Shown piece after piece: positions 33,306-42,779 of a stretch of DNA of 64,000 nucleotides. Source of the stretch: Runella limosa DSM 17973 (GTDB lineage Bacteria > Bacteroidota > Bacteroidia > Cytophagales > Spirosomataceae); NCBI RefSeq assembly GCF_000482465.1, contig NZ_KI519424.1:26681-90680 (forward strand), given 5' to 3'. Position 1 is the stretch's first letter. Each line of letters opens with the position of its first letter. Under the pieces are notes generated by a model that did no database searches, was not told the origin of the DNA, and was given only the letters and a program-made list of their open reading frames with translations. Position numbers and translations under genes: made by a program.

Positions 33306-33911
33306 ATGCGAAAAAAAATCTATCTAATTCTACTTTTCATCGCCAGTATGGGATGTGCCTATGCCCAACCCCAACAAACGCTGGATGCGAATGAGTTGTT
33401 TCTAAAACAGAATCCCCAATACCGTTCTACTTTTACCAAAGATGGGGGAAGGTACCTAGTGTTGGATGTGTATCGAATGGGCAAAATCCGTCGGCACCGT
33501 TTTTTTGTAGGAGATGAACTGACATTTTCAACCAAACAAAAACGTAAAAAAAGCAAACAAACCATCGTGGCGGTTTCGGATAGCTCTTTTACCTATTCTA
33601 CTTACAACGATATCTTGGGAGAATATGAACATACGGAAGTCATGATTTCTGATGTTCATAAAATAAGACTCAGCCGAAACATTCCTTTTGTTACCCAAGG
33701 CGCAGTCATGTTGCCCTTGGCAGGGGGCGTTTTGTTATTGACAGATACCTTTATCACGAAGGGAGGCGTTGATTTTTTGGTTCAGTTTGATCCCAAAACA
33801 GCCTTAATCGCGGGGGGAATCGCCTCGTTAGGAATTTTGTGTGCCAAGGCTAGTTTTCCGAAGTATCGGGTGGGAGGGAAGCATCAGCTGAAGGTACTGA
33901 AAGTATATTAA
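33306..33911 (+). CDS. Hypothetical secreted protein, 201 aa
   Basis: Signal peptide MRKKIYLILLFIASMGCAYA. The mature part has a beta-rich domain (KIRRHRFFVGDELTFSTKQK) and two hydrophobic stretches near 135-180. Its last 62 bp overlap the convergent rnz gene, and the strong basic C terminus (YRVGGKHQLKVLKVY) lies in the overlap. A -7-like TACCTTAG is at about 33229. I do not recognise the family. Confidence 0.7.
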   Translation: MRKKIYLILLFIASMGCAYAQPQQTLDANELFLKQNPQYRSTFTKDGGRYLVLDVYRMGKIRRHRFFVGDELTFSTKQKRKKSKQTIVAVSDSSFTYSTYNDILGEYEHTEVMISDVHKIRLSRNIPFVTQGAVMLPLAGGVLLLTDTFITKGGVDFLVQFDPKTALIAGGIASLGILCAKASFPKYRVGGKHQLKVLKVY

Positions 33912-34812
33912 AAGTCGTGCCTTCTTCGGCAATGTGCGAATTGGGAAAAACGGCCTGTGCTTCGGTCAAAAACGAATCCACTTCCTTGTAGCGCGACGAA
34001 AAATGTCCAATCAGCAATTTGCCGACGTTGGCTTTTTGGGCGATGGTCGCGGCTTCACTCGCGGTCGCGTGAAAACGGGCCGAGGCTTGGTGCGCCAAAT
34101 CATTTTGAAAAGTAGCTTCGTGGTATAAAAGCGAAGCCCCACGAATGATGGGAATAATTGCCTCGTCGTAGCGGGTGTCCGAACAATAGGCATAGCTGCG
34201 GGGTGGTGGAGCTGGCAAGGTATATTCAGCCACACTGTAGAGGAGGTTACCACCTTCGTCGTAAATGTCTTCCCCGTTTTTGAGCTGACGTAAATAGTCA
34301 AACGGAATATCGTCCGTGATTTTCTCTTTAATGAGTTTGCGTTTGTGGGGTTTTTCTTGAAACAAAAATCCAGCACAAGGAATGCGGTGACTCAATGGAA
34401 TGGTAAAGACGGTAAAACAAGGATGTTCGTAAAGTAGCGTAGAGGTAGTTGTGTTGGTTTGGGTAAAAATAATCCGAAACTGCAACGGCGTCTGAGAGTA
34501 TTTAAACTGGAGCGTGAGTACTTCGTCCAGCCCCTGTGGGCCAAACAACAACAAATCGTCGGTACGCCCACCGAGGTTGAGACTCGACAACAGACCAATC
34601 AACCCGAAGTAATGATCTCCGTGCAAATGACTAATAAAAATCCCCTTGAGTCGGCCTGGGCGAACCTTGTAGTCGAGCAGGCGAAACTGCGTCCCTTCTC
34701 CGCAGTCAATCAGAAAGTGGTCACTTTCGTAGGTGAGTAACTGCGAAGAAGGGTGGCGGTTGAGGGTAGGGGTAGCCGAGCCAGCCCCCAAGATTAGTAC
34801 GGAGAATGGCAT
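33850..34812 (-). CDS. rnz: Ribonuclease Z
   Basis: A 320-residue metallo-beta-lactamase-fold enzyme. The zinc motif HLHGDHYFGLIGL is at about 63-75, with HEATF and IGHFSSRY at later zinc sites. The start GAGSATPTLNRHPSSQLL is standard for the long bacterial form. It trims tRNA 3' trailers, relevant because neither tRNA gene here encodes CCA. The stop of the upstream STAS gene and this ATG share one base (34812), so the genes are coupled. Confidence 0.95.
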   Translation of the reverse strand: MPFSVLILGAGSATPTLNRHPSSQLLTYESDHFLIDCGEGTQFRLLDYKVRPGRLKGIFISHLHGDHYFGLIGLLSSLNLGGRTDDLLLFGPQGLDEVLTLQFKYSQTPLQFRIIFTQTNTTTSTLLYEHPCFTVFTIPLSHRIPCAGFLFQEKPHKRKLIKEKITDDIPFDYLRQLKNGEDIYDEGGNLLYSVAEYTLPAPPPRSYAYCSDTRYDEAIIPIIRGASLLYHEATFQNDLAHQASARFHATASEAATIAQKANVGKLLIGHFSSRYKEVDSFLTEAQAVFPNSHIAEEGTTFNILSVPSADASLPPDTSEN

Positions 34813-35240
34813 TACGGTTTTTCGCTCTGGGTATAACCGTCCTCGTCCATGTCGTCGTCGTTGAAATCATCACTTTCGGCGCTGAACTCATTTTCCAAGT
34901 CATTCATAAATACGGCGTCGATGCCTTCTTCTACGCTTGGGAGAATGGTAACGTCGCGTATTTTGCCGTCGATGAGCAAATCCACAAAGTCGTCGTTGTC
35001 AGAAACCAACACCATTAGCCCCAACTCACGAGAACAAAGCATGTTGATTTTTTTCAGAATGCTGATTCCTGCCGAGGCAATGTCAGTTGCCGTTGCAAAA
35101 TTGAGAATCAAGTTATGGAACCCTTCACGAAACAGTCCACGAGCGAGGGTTTCTAACTCAGCTGCCATGTCATCGTCAAAGGCAGACTCGTGAATATTAA
35201 TGAGGGCGTATTGTTCGTGTTTTTGAATGGTATGTGTCAT
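34812..35240 (-). CDS. STAS-domain protein
   Basis: A 142-residue protein. The STAS fold spans about 5-105, with NLILNFATATDIASAGISIL in place of the anti-anti-sigma D-S-G/A-I-x-L core; the phospho-acceptor position holds Ala-Ser-Ala, so the Ser may be usable. The tail is very acidic (DDFNDDDMDEDG). It starts between purC and rnz and overlaps rnz by one base. Such proteins usually act in partner-switching signalling or scaffolding. No anti-sigma kinase is next to it. Confidence 0.75.
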   Translation of the reverse strand: MTHTIQKHEQYALINIHESAFDDDMAAELETLARGLFREGFHNLILNFATATDIASAGISILKKINMLCSRELGLMVLVSDNDDFVDLLIDGKIRDVTILPSVEEGIDAVFMNDLENEFSAESDDFNDDDMDEDGYTQSEKP

Positions 35241-35243
35241 AGT

Positions 35244-36182
35244 CTATAAAGTTAGCGAACGTGTAACATTTTCTTCAATCCGTGCCAAAATATTTTGTGA
35301 TTCTGACTTAATAAAGGGTTTGCCCGTTACTTTTTCGTAAAGTTCAATGTAGCGGGCCGAAATTTGAAGAATCCATTCGTCCGACATTTCGGGGACTACT
35401 TGGCCTTCTTTTCCCTGAAAACTGTTGGCAATCAGCCATTCCCGAACAAACTCTTTGGAAAGTTGCTTTTGCTGAATCCCTTTTTGTTGATTTTCTTCAT
35501 AAACATCAGCGTAGAAATAACGAGACGAATCGGGCGTATGTACCTCGTCGATGAGGTAAATGGTGCCGTTGTTAGACCCAAACTCGTATTTGGTGTCCAC
35601 CAGAATCAACCCTTGTTGGGCGGCCATTTCGGTGCCACGGGCAAACAGCGCTAAGGCGTATTTTTCGAGCTGGGTATATTCTGCTTCCGACACAATGCCT
35701 TTGGCAAGAATATCTTCGCGCGAAATATCTTCGTCGTGGCCTTCGTGGGCTTTGGTGGTGGGCGTTATGATGGGCGTTGGAAGTTTGTCATTTTCTTTCA
35801 AACCTTCAGGAAGCGTTACTCCGCACAACGTACGTTTTCCTGCTTTGTACTCCCGGGCGGCATGACCCGCCAAATAACCGCGAACAACCATTTCTACGGG
35901 GTAAGTGTCGCATTTTTTGCCGAGGCTGGCGTTGGGGTCTGGAACCTCAAGAAGCCAGTTAGGCACGATGTCAGCCGTTGCCCGCAGAAAATGCTCCGCA
36001 ATTTGGTTCAACACTTGTCCTTTGTAAGGAATGGCCCGTGGTAAAATGACGTCAAAAGCCGAAATTCGGTCGCTGGCGATCATGACCACGCAGTTTTCAA
36101 AACTATATACATCACGGACTTTGCCGCGGTAAAATCCCGTTTGGTTGGGAAACTGAAAATTGGTTTGAGTGAGAGTTTGCAC
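35244..36182 (-). CDS. purC: SAICAR synthase (phosphoribosylaminoimidazole-succinocarboxamide synthase)
   Basis: A 312-residue enzyme of the longer PurC form. [20 protein letters not shown] near residue 20, [20 protein letters not shown] (about 96-115) and [10 protein letters not shown] with [11 protein letters not shown] are the ATP and substrate loops. It joins aspartate to CAIR in purine synthesis. It is immediately upstream of the STAS gene (3-bp gap), so the three genes purC, STAS and rnz form a tight run. Confidence 0.97.
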   Translation of the reverse strand: MQTLTQTNFQFPNQTGFYRGKVRDVYSFENCVVMIASDRISAFDVILPRAIPYKGQVLNQIAEHFLRATADIVPNWLLEVPDPNASLGKKCDTYPVEMVVRGYLAGHAAREYKAGKRTLCGVTLPEGLKENDKLPTPIITPTTKAHEGHDEDISREDILAKGIVSEAEYTQLEKYALALFARGTEMAAQQGLILVDTKYEFGSNNGTIYLIDEVHTPDSSRYFYADVYEENQQKGIQQKQLSKEFVREWLIANSFQGKEGQVVPEMSDEWILQISARYIELYEKVTGKPFIKSESQNILARIEENVTRSLTL

Positions 36183-36230
36183 GCTATGCGTAGTTTTTGG
36201 TGGATTTTTCTACCTTATATATTATATATA

Positions 36231-36923
36231 CTACCACTTTCCTTTGGTGTCGTCGTTGGCGGTCGTTCGGTGGCGTTGTTGTTGTAAGTACTGAATTTCG
36301 GATGCTTTCAAAGATTCCAGAATAATCATGGCTTGTTCTTCGCTCATTTTTAAATTTTTGAGCTGGTTTAATAAATTTTTCTTTTCCTCCGTTTGTTTGG
36401 CCACCTGCTCCGTTTGGGGCTGGGGGGTATTTTTTTTAGGAGTTACGTTGGGAGGCGTTTGGGTAAGCGCTTTGGCTTCTTTTTCTTTGCCATGATAGCG
36501 TTTTTTCAGTAGTTCATAGTTGTACTGCGCTTTATCATTGTCGGGATTAAGTCGTAAACTTTGCCGAAAATAAAACAACGCCTGCGCCGTATCCTTCTGC
36601 ATGGTTTCGATGACCCCCAGTTGGTTTAAGGCCCTTGATGCCAAAAATGGATTAGACACCAAGGAGAGCTTGGCATAGTATTTTTGGGCATTGCGAAGCT
36701 GTTTCAACTGAAAATAAGTATGTGCTAAATTGAGCCGAGATTCTGGTTCGGCAAAAAGTGAAGCCGTCGAAACATTCTGATAGGCTTCCAGCGCATGTTG
36801 ATAGTCTTTCTCGTTGTAGGCTTGTTGTCCCTCAATTTTTGCGCGGTTACTCCTTGAAATCGTGTCAAACGAACGATTGTCCCAAATCCAAAGCAGTAAT
36901 GAAAAAAGCAACGACTCAATCAT
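36231..36923 (-). CDS. TPR protein with BatC-like tail
   Basis: From the Met at 36923 it is 230 residues. MIESLLFSLLLWIWD is a signal/anchor. TPR units at about 28-145 (QAYNEKDYQHALEAYQNVST, NLAHTYFQLKQLRNAQKYYA, ALFYFRQSLRLNP) precede a Pro/Gln/Lys linker. The C terminus, KMSEEQAMIILESLKASEIQ, resembles the end of BatC/BatE-type TPR proteins. No other bat genes are in the window. The frame is open to 36998, but the longer form would bury the signal. Confidence 0.65.
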   Translation of the reverse strand: MIESLLFSLLLWIWDNRSFDTISRSNRAKIEGQQAYNEKDYQHALEAYQNVSTASLFAEPESRLNLAHTYFQLKQLRNAQKYYAKLSLVSNPFLASRALNQLGVIETMQKDTAQALFYFRQSLRLNPDNDKAQYNYELLKKRYHGKEKEAKALTQTPPNVTPKKNTPQPQTEQVAKQTEEKKNLLNQLKNLKMSEEQAMIILESLKASEIQYLQQQRHRTTANDDTKGKW

Positions 36924-37037
36924 CGGTGGTTGGTCTAGTAAGGCGGTGCAAAGATAACGTTTTTTAATTTTTGGCACAGTTTTGGAGATATTGGGCATAT
37001 CGCCTTACATTTGATTAGTTTTCCAATTTGAGCGGTT

Positions 37038-39161
37038 ATGTCAAAATCTAAAAAAGGAGTACCTCAACCCATAAAAACACCTCAGAAACAGCAAGTTGAA
37101 TCAGATTCTTCTTCCGTTTTATCCACTGAAAGCTTCACTGGAGTAGAAGCAAAAACGCCCGTAAATCCCCCAATTAAGGACGAACTTTTTCGTAAAATTT
37201 TTTGGGGACTGGCCTTAGTTTTACTCATTGGTATGCCAATTCTTAGTACGCAGTACGGAATAACGGCCGATGAATGGGGAAACAAAGCCTACGGCGAACT
37301 GTGTTTGGATTATTTTACCAGTTTTGGTGATAAAAAAGAAGCACTTTCTTACGCACCTCGCGGAGGAGAGGTAATGTATTGTTATGGCCCCACGCTTGAC
37401 TTAATTTCGGCGGCCATTTACCGCACCACTGGTGCCGATCCGTACCTGATTCGTCACATGTTACTCTCGCTCATGGGCGTCCTTATTTTTGTGGCAACGG
37501 GCTTGACGGGACGGTTACTCGGTGGAAATTGGCGCGCGGGTCTGTTGGCCTTGATTTTTGCGCTTTTCTCTCCGCGTTTGTTTGGCGATTCGATGAACAA
37601 CCCCAAGGACATTACTTTTGCGGCGGGATATATTCTGACCATTTGTGCTTTGATTAAGTTTATTCAAGAACTTCCCCAACCCTCATGGAAAACAACCTTG
37701 TTGGCCATTGCGGGTATTGGTATCGGCCTGGGAAGTCGTGCGCCAGGTTTGGCGTTGGTGGCTTACGTTCCGTTTTTTGTTGGGGTTGAGGTTCTTTTTC
37801 GCAAGCAAGTGCGTCAAGCTGTGTTTGGTGACAGCGCAGTATTAAAAAACGTCGCGCTCAAAACGGGAGTCGCTACTTTGGGTGGCTATTTGCTCGGTAT
37901 TTTATTCTGGCCGTTTGCCTTGGCCAATCCGTTGAAAAACCCGTTGACGGCTTTGCAAACCTTGACGAATTTTCCTATTAGTATAAAAACCTTGTTTGAA
38001 GGAACAAAAATATACTCAACGTCGCTTCCTTGGTACTATGTCCCCAAATACATGATGGTATCTACGCCTTTGTATTTCTTACTGGGCGTGTTGGTATTTT
38101 TGGTTGCTTTTCCGTTGGCGCGGCGGTATTTCAACCAGCGGTATTTGTTTTTGGTGTTGTTTGTCGCCCTTTTCCCGTGGTTGTATGGGGTGTCAAAACA
38201 TTCGGCCTTTTACAACGGCTGGCGCCATACTACCTTTATTTACCCGCCTTTGTTGGCGCTAACGGCCGTAGGCTTTGAGTATTTCTTCCGTCGATTGGGA
38301 GGCGTAGGACAAAAAGCGCTCGCGGGGGTATTGGCCGTGTTGGTGGCGTTGCCTTTGTGGTTTATGATTAAAAACCATCCGTATCAATATACTTATTACA
38401 ACGAACTGACTGGCGGTACCAAAGGAGCATTTGCCAATTACGAAACGGATTATTTTGGGGTAAGTACCCGAGAAATCGCCGATTGGATGAAGACCAATAT
38501 TCCGAACATACAAAAAGATACGGTGGTCATTGCCAGCGATTATTTTGTGCCGTTGAAAGATTATTTTACCGATTATCCCAAGTTGAAAATGGCTTATCGC
38601 CGTTATTATCAGCGCTCAGAGTTTGATTGGGACTATGGCGTGTTTTTAACGGGGCACCTCAATCCAAGTCACTTCCGAAATGCTGGGGTGTTTCCACCTG
38701 CAGGGACCATTCATAAAATTGAAGTCAACGGTGCTACAATTGGGTTGGTGATAAAACGCATCAGCAAAGATGATTTTAAGGGAATTAAACTGATTAAAGA
38801 AGGGAAAATTGCGGAGTCAATTCCGTATTTGGAAAAAGCCCGTCAACTTGACCCCAACAATGAGGTGGTTCGTTTGTACTTGGCCAATGCGTACGTAAAC
38901 GTGGGTAAGTTCAATGAATCGTTGCAGGAATGTCAAAAAGCCTTGGAAATTTTCCCTGAATATTTGGGGGCAATGACCACCATGGCGATTGCGTATATCA
39001 ACCTCAATCAAAACGACAATGCGGTGTTTATGTTGAACGAAGTGCTAAGTCAAGACCCTACAAACCGTGATGCGGCGCAGTACTTGGCCATCGCTTACGA
39101 ACGACAGGGAAATACCGCTGCGGCTAACCAAATCAGGGCGCAGTTGCAACAACAACAATGA
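37038..39161 (+). CDS. Glycosyltransferase-39-like membrane protein with C-terminal TPRs
   Basis: A 707-residue polytopic protein. After a disordered N terminus (1-50) there are about ten membrane helices (about 52-430). The first loop reads GITADEWGNKAYGE, with the Asp-Glu typical of PMT/ArnT-like GT-C enzymes, and SPRLFGDSMNNPKDI recalls their second acidic loop. Residues about 590-700 hold three TPRs. GT-C members move sugars from lipid carriers. The acceptor is unknown. A strong terminator follows. Confidence 0.75.
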   Translation: MSKSKKGVPQPIKTPQKQQVESDSSSVLSTESFTGVEAKTPVNPPIKDELFRKIFWGLALVLLIGMPILSTQYGITADEWGNKAYGELCLDYFTSFGDKKEALSYAPRGGEVMYCYGPTLDLISAAIYRTTGADPYLIRHMLLSLMGVLIFVATGLTGRLLGGNWRAGLLALIFALFSPRLFGDSMNNPKDITFAAGYILTICALIKFIQELPQPSWKTTLLAIAGIGIGLGSRAPGLALVAYVPFFVGVEVLFRKQVRQAVFGDSAVLKNVALKTGVATLGGYLLGILFWPFALANPLKNPLTALQTLTNFPISIKTLFEGTKIYSTSLPWYYVPKYMMVSTPLYFLLGVLVFLVAFPLARRYFNQRYLFLVLFVALFPWLYGVSKHSAFYNGWRHTTFIYPPLLALTAVGFEYFFRRLGGVGQKALAGVLAVLVALPLWFMIKNHPYQYTYYNELTGGTKGAFANYETDYFGVSTREIADWMKTNIPNIQKDTVVIASDYFVPLKDYFTDYPKLKMAYRRYYQRSEFDWDYGVFLTGHLNPSHFRNAGVFPPAGTIHKIEVNGATIGLVIKRISKDDFKGIKLIKEGKIAESIPYLEKARQLDPNNEVVRLYLANAYVNVGKFNESLQECQKALEIFPEYLGAMTTMAIAYINLNQNDNAVFMLNEVLSQDPTNRDAAQYLAIAYERQGNTAAANQIRAQLQQQQ

Positions 39162-39188
39162 TGAAGCCATCGTTATTTTAGGAGATAT

Positions 39189-39222
39189 AAAAATCCCCGC
39201 TCATTCAAGGGCGGGGATTTTT
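39189..39222 (+). terminator. Terminator after the GT-C gene
   Basis: AAAATCCCCGC and GCGGGGATTTT around a 10-base loop, then T. Confidence 0.9.
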
Positions 39223-39337
39223 AATTAGAAATTAAGTATTGAAAATAGGCTTTGTTGCCTCGAAAGGAGTAACTATGTAGAGCCAATTTAAACACTATAC
39301 ACCAATAATTAGCAAACAGCCTAATTGTCAGTTATTT

Positions 39338-41737
39338 ATGAATCGTAAACTTTTTTGTTCTTTCTTTTTTTGTATGCCTTTTTGCGGCCTAGTTGCCCAA
39401 AACCTTCAAATCCGCTTACAAGATGGTGCGAAGGCTGCGGTCATCGGGGCAACACTCCGCCTGGCCGAGCGTGCCGATTCTACCAAAAAAATGTACGCCG
39501 TGGCCGATACGGCAGGTACGGCCCAATTTAAGGTGACTTTTGGCAAACAGTACTTGTTGGAAGCGACTTCCATTGGTTTTAAGCCTTTTCGGAAATTACT
39601 TTCTCCTACTGAGAATCAATCCTCTTTTACATTTTTGATGGAGGCCGACAAAACTACCCTCAATGAAGTAGTGGTCACAGCGCCTAAACCGCTGATTCAA
39701 CAAGAAGATGATAAAACAATTGTTGATCCCGAACCTTTGGCCAACAGCAGCACCAGTGCGATGGAAGTCATGGAAAAAATTCCTGGCGTTTTTATTGATC
39801 CCGACGGCAACATTTATTTAAGCAGCACGACGCCCGCCACGGTCTATATCAATGGCCGTGAGCAAAAACTGAGTACGGCTGACATTGCCTCCTTGCTGAA
39901 AAACCTCCCACCAAACAGCATTGCCAAAATCGAAATTTTACGGACTCCCTCGGCAAGGTTTGACGCCAGTGGCAGCGGAGGGGTGGTCAACGTGATTTTG
40001 AAAAAAGGGGTTAAGATTGGGGTCACGGGTAGCGTGAACGCAGGTATGAACCAAGGCCGCTACGGAAATCAGCTACTGGGCGTGACAGTGAATAATAACG
40101 ACGGCAAAAAAACATCGTACGTTGTGGTGAACTACAACCGCCGTAATTCCTACGACCAAGTCGAAACCGACCGTCCTTTTACCTTAGATTCGCTCTTGAG
40201 TCAGCGTTCTTATACCACCACCCCGAGTCAAACCTTTTACACAGGTTTTGGAATGGGCTTTACACCTTCCAAAAAATGGGAGTTTAACTTTGACGACCGC
40301 ATCTCGTGGAACCAATACCGTTCGTCTGCCGAAAACCACAACGAGATTTCGCGATTAAGTGTCGATAAATTGGTGGTAGAAAACGTCAATCAGTTAGCAA
40401 GTAAAACCAAAGCATTCTTGTTTAACCAAGATGTATCGACCAAGTACAAAATAGATACGCTCGGGTCGGAAGTGACGGCGGAGGCATCGTATAGTTTTTC
40501 AACGAATCAAAGTACCCAACTTTTTTCAACTGATTATTTGTTGCCCGCCCGTTTCAGTACAAGTGGTGATGGAGACATTGGCAACAATCGACATTCCTTT
40601 AGTGCCCGTACAGACTTTAAATACCTTTTCCCGCAAAAACTGGTGGTAGAAGCTGGGTTGAAAACCGCTTTTCAGTGGTTTGAGAATGATACCAAGTATT
40701 TTAACGTCATTTCAACAATTCGCCGTGCGGATGTGGTTCGTACCCGTCAATTCGATTATCACGAAAATATTAACGCGGCCTACGTCCAAGGCTCAAAAAC
40801 GTTTAGTGCTTTTACGTTGAAAGCAGGCGTGCGGCTTGAAACCACTTTTATGGACGGCCGCCAGCGGATTCCTACCGATACTTCTTTTCGATTGAAAAGG
40901 GCGGATGTGTTTCCGTACGTGTATTTAAGTCGGCGATTGGCCAAAATTGCGGGCTACGAAATGCGCGGTTACTTGGTTTATCGGCGCTCGATTACGCGTC
41001 CCGTTTATGAATACCTCAATCCTTCGCAACGGTATTTGGATCAGTATTTGTTTGAAACGGGCAATCCGACCCTACGTCCGCAGTTTACCCAAAACATCGA
41101 AGCAAACATTAGTGTTGAAGAGCGGCCCATTTTTGCGATTGGGAAAAATTATACGAGCGATATTTTTACCAACGTGGTTTACCAAGACCCCAAAAACCCA
41201 AGCGTTGCGTTTCGCACCTACGATAATTTAGGTAAAAACGAAGAAACCTATTTTCGGTTGATGGGGGCTATTCCGCCAGGAGGTAAGTACTTTTTTGTCG
41301 TAGGAACTCAGTACAATCACAACAAATATGAAGGATTATACGAAGGTAAACCATTGACTTTTCAGCGCGGTTCGTGGTCAATTTTTACTTTTCACCAACT
41401 CAAACTGGACAATCGCTCAACCCTAAGTCTCAACGGTTTTGTTCGACTCAATGGGCAATTGCAGTTTTATGAGTTGAGCAACTTTGGCGGGTTGAATATG
41501 AACATTAACCGACGGTTTTTTAACCGAAAAATGACCGTAACGATGTCGATGAATGATATTTTCTACACCTTACGAAATGAATTTACGTTGAAGCAAGGAA
41601 GTGTAACGGCTTCTGGAATGCGCCAGGTAGATACGCGCCGTTTCGGGCTCAACTTGGTGTATAATTTTGGTATTCGTAAAAAAGAAGAGCGTACGAATAT
41701 GATGAACTTTGAGTCTTTGGAAAAAAGTGTGAATTAA
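39338..41737 (+). CDS. Outer-membrane beta-barrel receptor (TonB-dependent receptor-like)
   Basis: A 799-residue protein with a signal peptide (1-21), a carboxypeptidase-regulatory-like domain (about 22-105, LRLAERADSTKKMYAVADTA), a plug domain (about 125-225, with ATVYINGREQKLSTADIASL and RTPSARFDASGSGGVVNVIL) and a C-terminal beta-barrel of the OMP_b-brl_3 type. The barrel ends in NFGIRKKEERTNMMNFESLE rather than an aromatic residue. No SusD partner or regulator is adjacent, so the ligand cannot be guessed; peptides or metals are as likely as glycans. Confidence 0.85.
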   Translation: MNRKLFCSFFFCMPFCGLVAQNLQIRLQDGAKAAVIGATLRLAERADSTKKMYAVADTAGTAQFKVTFGKQYLLEATSIGFKPFRKLLSPTENQSSFTFLMEADKTTLNEVVVTAPKPLIQQEDDKTIVDPEPLANSSTSAMEVMEKIPGVFIDPDGNIYLSSTTPATVYINGREQKLSTADIASLLKNLPPNSIAKIEILRTPSARFDASGSGGVVNVILKKGVKIGVTGSVNAGMNQGRYGNQLLGVTVNNNDGKKTSYVVVNYNRRNSYDQVETDRPFTLDSLLSQRSYTTTPSQTFYTGFGMGFTPSKKWEFNFDDRISWNQYRSSAENHNEISRLSVDKLVVENVNQLASKTKAFLFNQDVSTKYKIDTLGSEVTAEASYSFSTNQSTQLFSTDYLLPARFSTSGDGDIGNNRHSFSARTDFKYLFPQKLVVEAGLKTAFQWFENDTKYFNVISTIRRADVVRTRQFDYHENINAAYVQGSKTFSAFTLKAGVRLETTFMDGRQRIPTDTSFRLKRADVFPYVYLSRRLAKIAGYEMRGYLVYRRSITRPVYEYLNPSQRYLDQYLFETGNPTLRPQFTQNIEANISVEERPIFAIGKNYTSDIFTNVVYQDPKNPSVAFRTYDNLGKNEETYFRLMGAIPPGGKYFFVVGTQYNHNKYEGLYEGKPLTFQRGSWSIFTFHQLKLDNRSTLSLNGFVRLNGQLQFYELSNFGGLNMNINRRFFNRKMTVTMSMNDIFYTLRNEFTLKQGSVTASGMRQVDTRRFGLNLVYNFGIRKKEERTNMMNFESLEKSVN

Positions 41738-41776
41738 TTTTAAAACGCTTTTTCCCAAAGAAAGCACTGAATTTCC

Positions 41777-41825
41777 TCAAACCCCCAGCCTAAAGTCGGA
41801 CCGCCGAAGCGGCGTGGGGTTTGAG
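41777..41825. repeat. Nested GC-rich hairpin between convergent genes
   Basis: Outer arms CTCAAACCCC (41777-41786) and GGGGTTTGAG (41816-41825) enclose an inner hairpin CGCCG-AAG-CGGCG. It has no T-run and is more like a repeat element than a simple terminator. Confidence 0.6.
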
Positions 41826-41858
41826 CATTAGATGTTCAGTCTAATTTTGCTTAGTTCC

Positions 41859-42674
41859 TTATTGGAGCAATTCTTTAATGATTAACGTCATAAGCGGCTC
41901 TGCTTGGTAAGCGGCCGCTAAAATTTTGCTCAATTCGGCCTTCTCAAGGGTTTCGGGAATGCACATATCAGTGATGACCGAAATGCCAAAAACGGGAAGA
42001 TTCATGTGGCGGGCTACAATCACTTCAGGGACGGTACTCATGCCCACGGCATCTGCGCCAAGTTGGCGAAGTAGTCGGTACTCCGAACGGGTTTCGAGTT
42101 GCGGACCCGTTACGCTTACATACACCCCTTTGTGCGCCCGAATGTGGTGTAATTCGGCAATTTTGGCCGCTTTTTCGAGCATAGAGGCGTCATAAACTTC
42201 GCTCATATCGGGGAAGCGGTCGCCTAATTCGTGGAGGTTGGTACCACGGAGTGGGTTTTCGGGTAAAAACAAACTGATGTGGTCTTGAATCAACATCAAA
42301 TCGCTGGTTTGGTAGGCAGGATTTAGTCCTCCTGCGGCATTGGAAACAATCAGTTGCTCAATTCCTAACAGTTTCATTACCCGAACTGGAAACGACACTT
42401 GTTGCATCGAGTATCCTTCATAATAATGAAAACGACCTTGCATACACACTACCTTTTTGCCCGAAAGGGTTCCAAACAATAATTTTCCTTTGTGAGACTC
42501 AACGGTAGATACGGGGAAGTGAGGGATGGTCTCGTACGAAATACTCGCTTGAATTGTAATGTCATCGACGAGGCTACCAAGGCCAGTTCCTAAAATAATA
42601 CCCACTTGAGGTTGAAAATCCTGCGTTTGGTTTTTAAGAAAGTCAACGGCCTCTTGAATGTGTGAAAATTCCAT
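41859..42674 (-). CDS. Purine nucleoside phosphorylase, trimeric type
   Basis: A 271-residue enzyme from the Met at 42674 ([12 protein letters not shown]). [15 protein letters not shown] binds phosphate, [20 protein letters not shown] and [19 protein letters not shown] are core motifs, and [20 protein letters not shown] is the classic PNP/MTAP signature. It splits purine nucleosides to base and ribose-1-phosphate. The frame extends to 42770, but that stretch contains the neighbour's terminator, so the shorter start is right. Confidence 0.93.
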   Translation of the reverse strand: MEFSHIQEAVDFLKNQTQDFQPQVGIILGTGLGSLVDDITIQASISYETIPHFPVSTVESHKGKLLFGTLSGKKVVCMQGRFHYYEGYSMQQVSFPVRVMKLLGIEQLIVSNAAGGLNPAYQTSDLMLIQDHISLFLPENPLRGTNLHELGDRFPDMSEVYDASMLEKAAKIAELHHIRAHKGVYVSVTGPQLETRSEYRLLRQLGADAVGMSTVPEVIVARHMNLPVFGISVITDMCIPETLEKAELSKILAAAYQAEPLMTLIIKELLQ

Positions 42675-42730
42675 GCGTAAAATGAAAAATAAGTGATGGA
42701 TGAAGGTCGATAAAATTTCTGTGATTACAA

Positions 42731-42764
42731 AAAAAGCCGATACCTTCTCAGGCATCGGCTTTTT
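42731..42764 (-). terminator. Terminator of the beta-propeller gene
   Basis: AAAAAGCCGAT and ATCGGCTTTTT with a 12-base loop; on the minus strand T7 follows. Confidence 0.85.
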
Positions 42765-42779
42765 CGTCAAATGATTATT

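Noticed and set aside
41859..42770. Long start of the purine nucleoside phosphorylase
   Set aside because: The extra 32 codons run through the terminator of the neighbouring gene.
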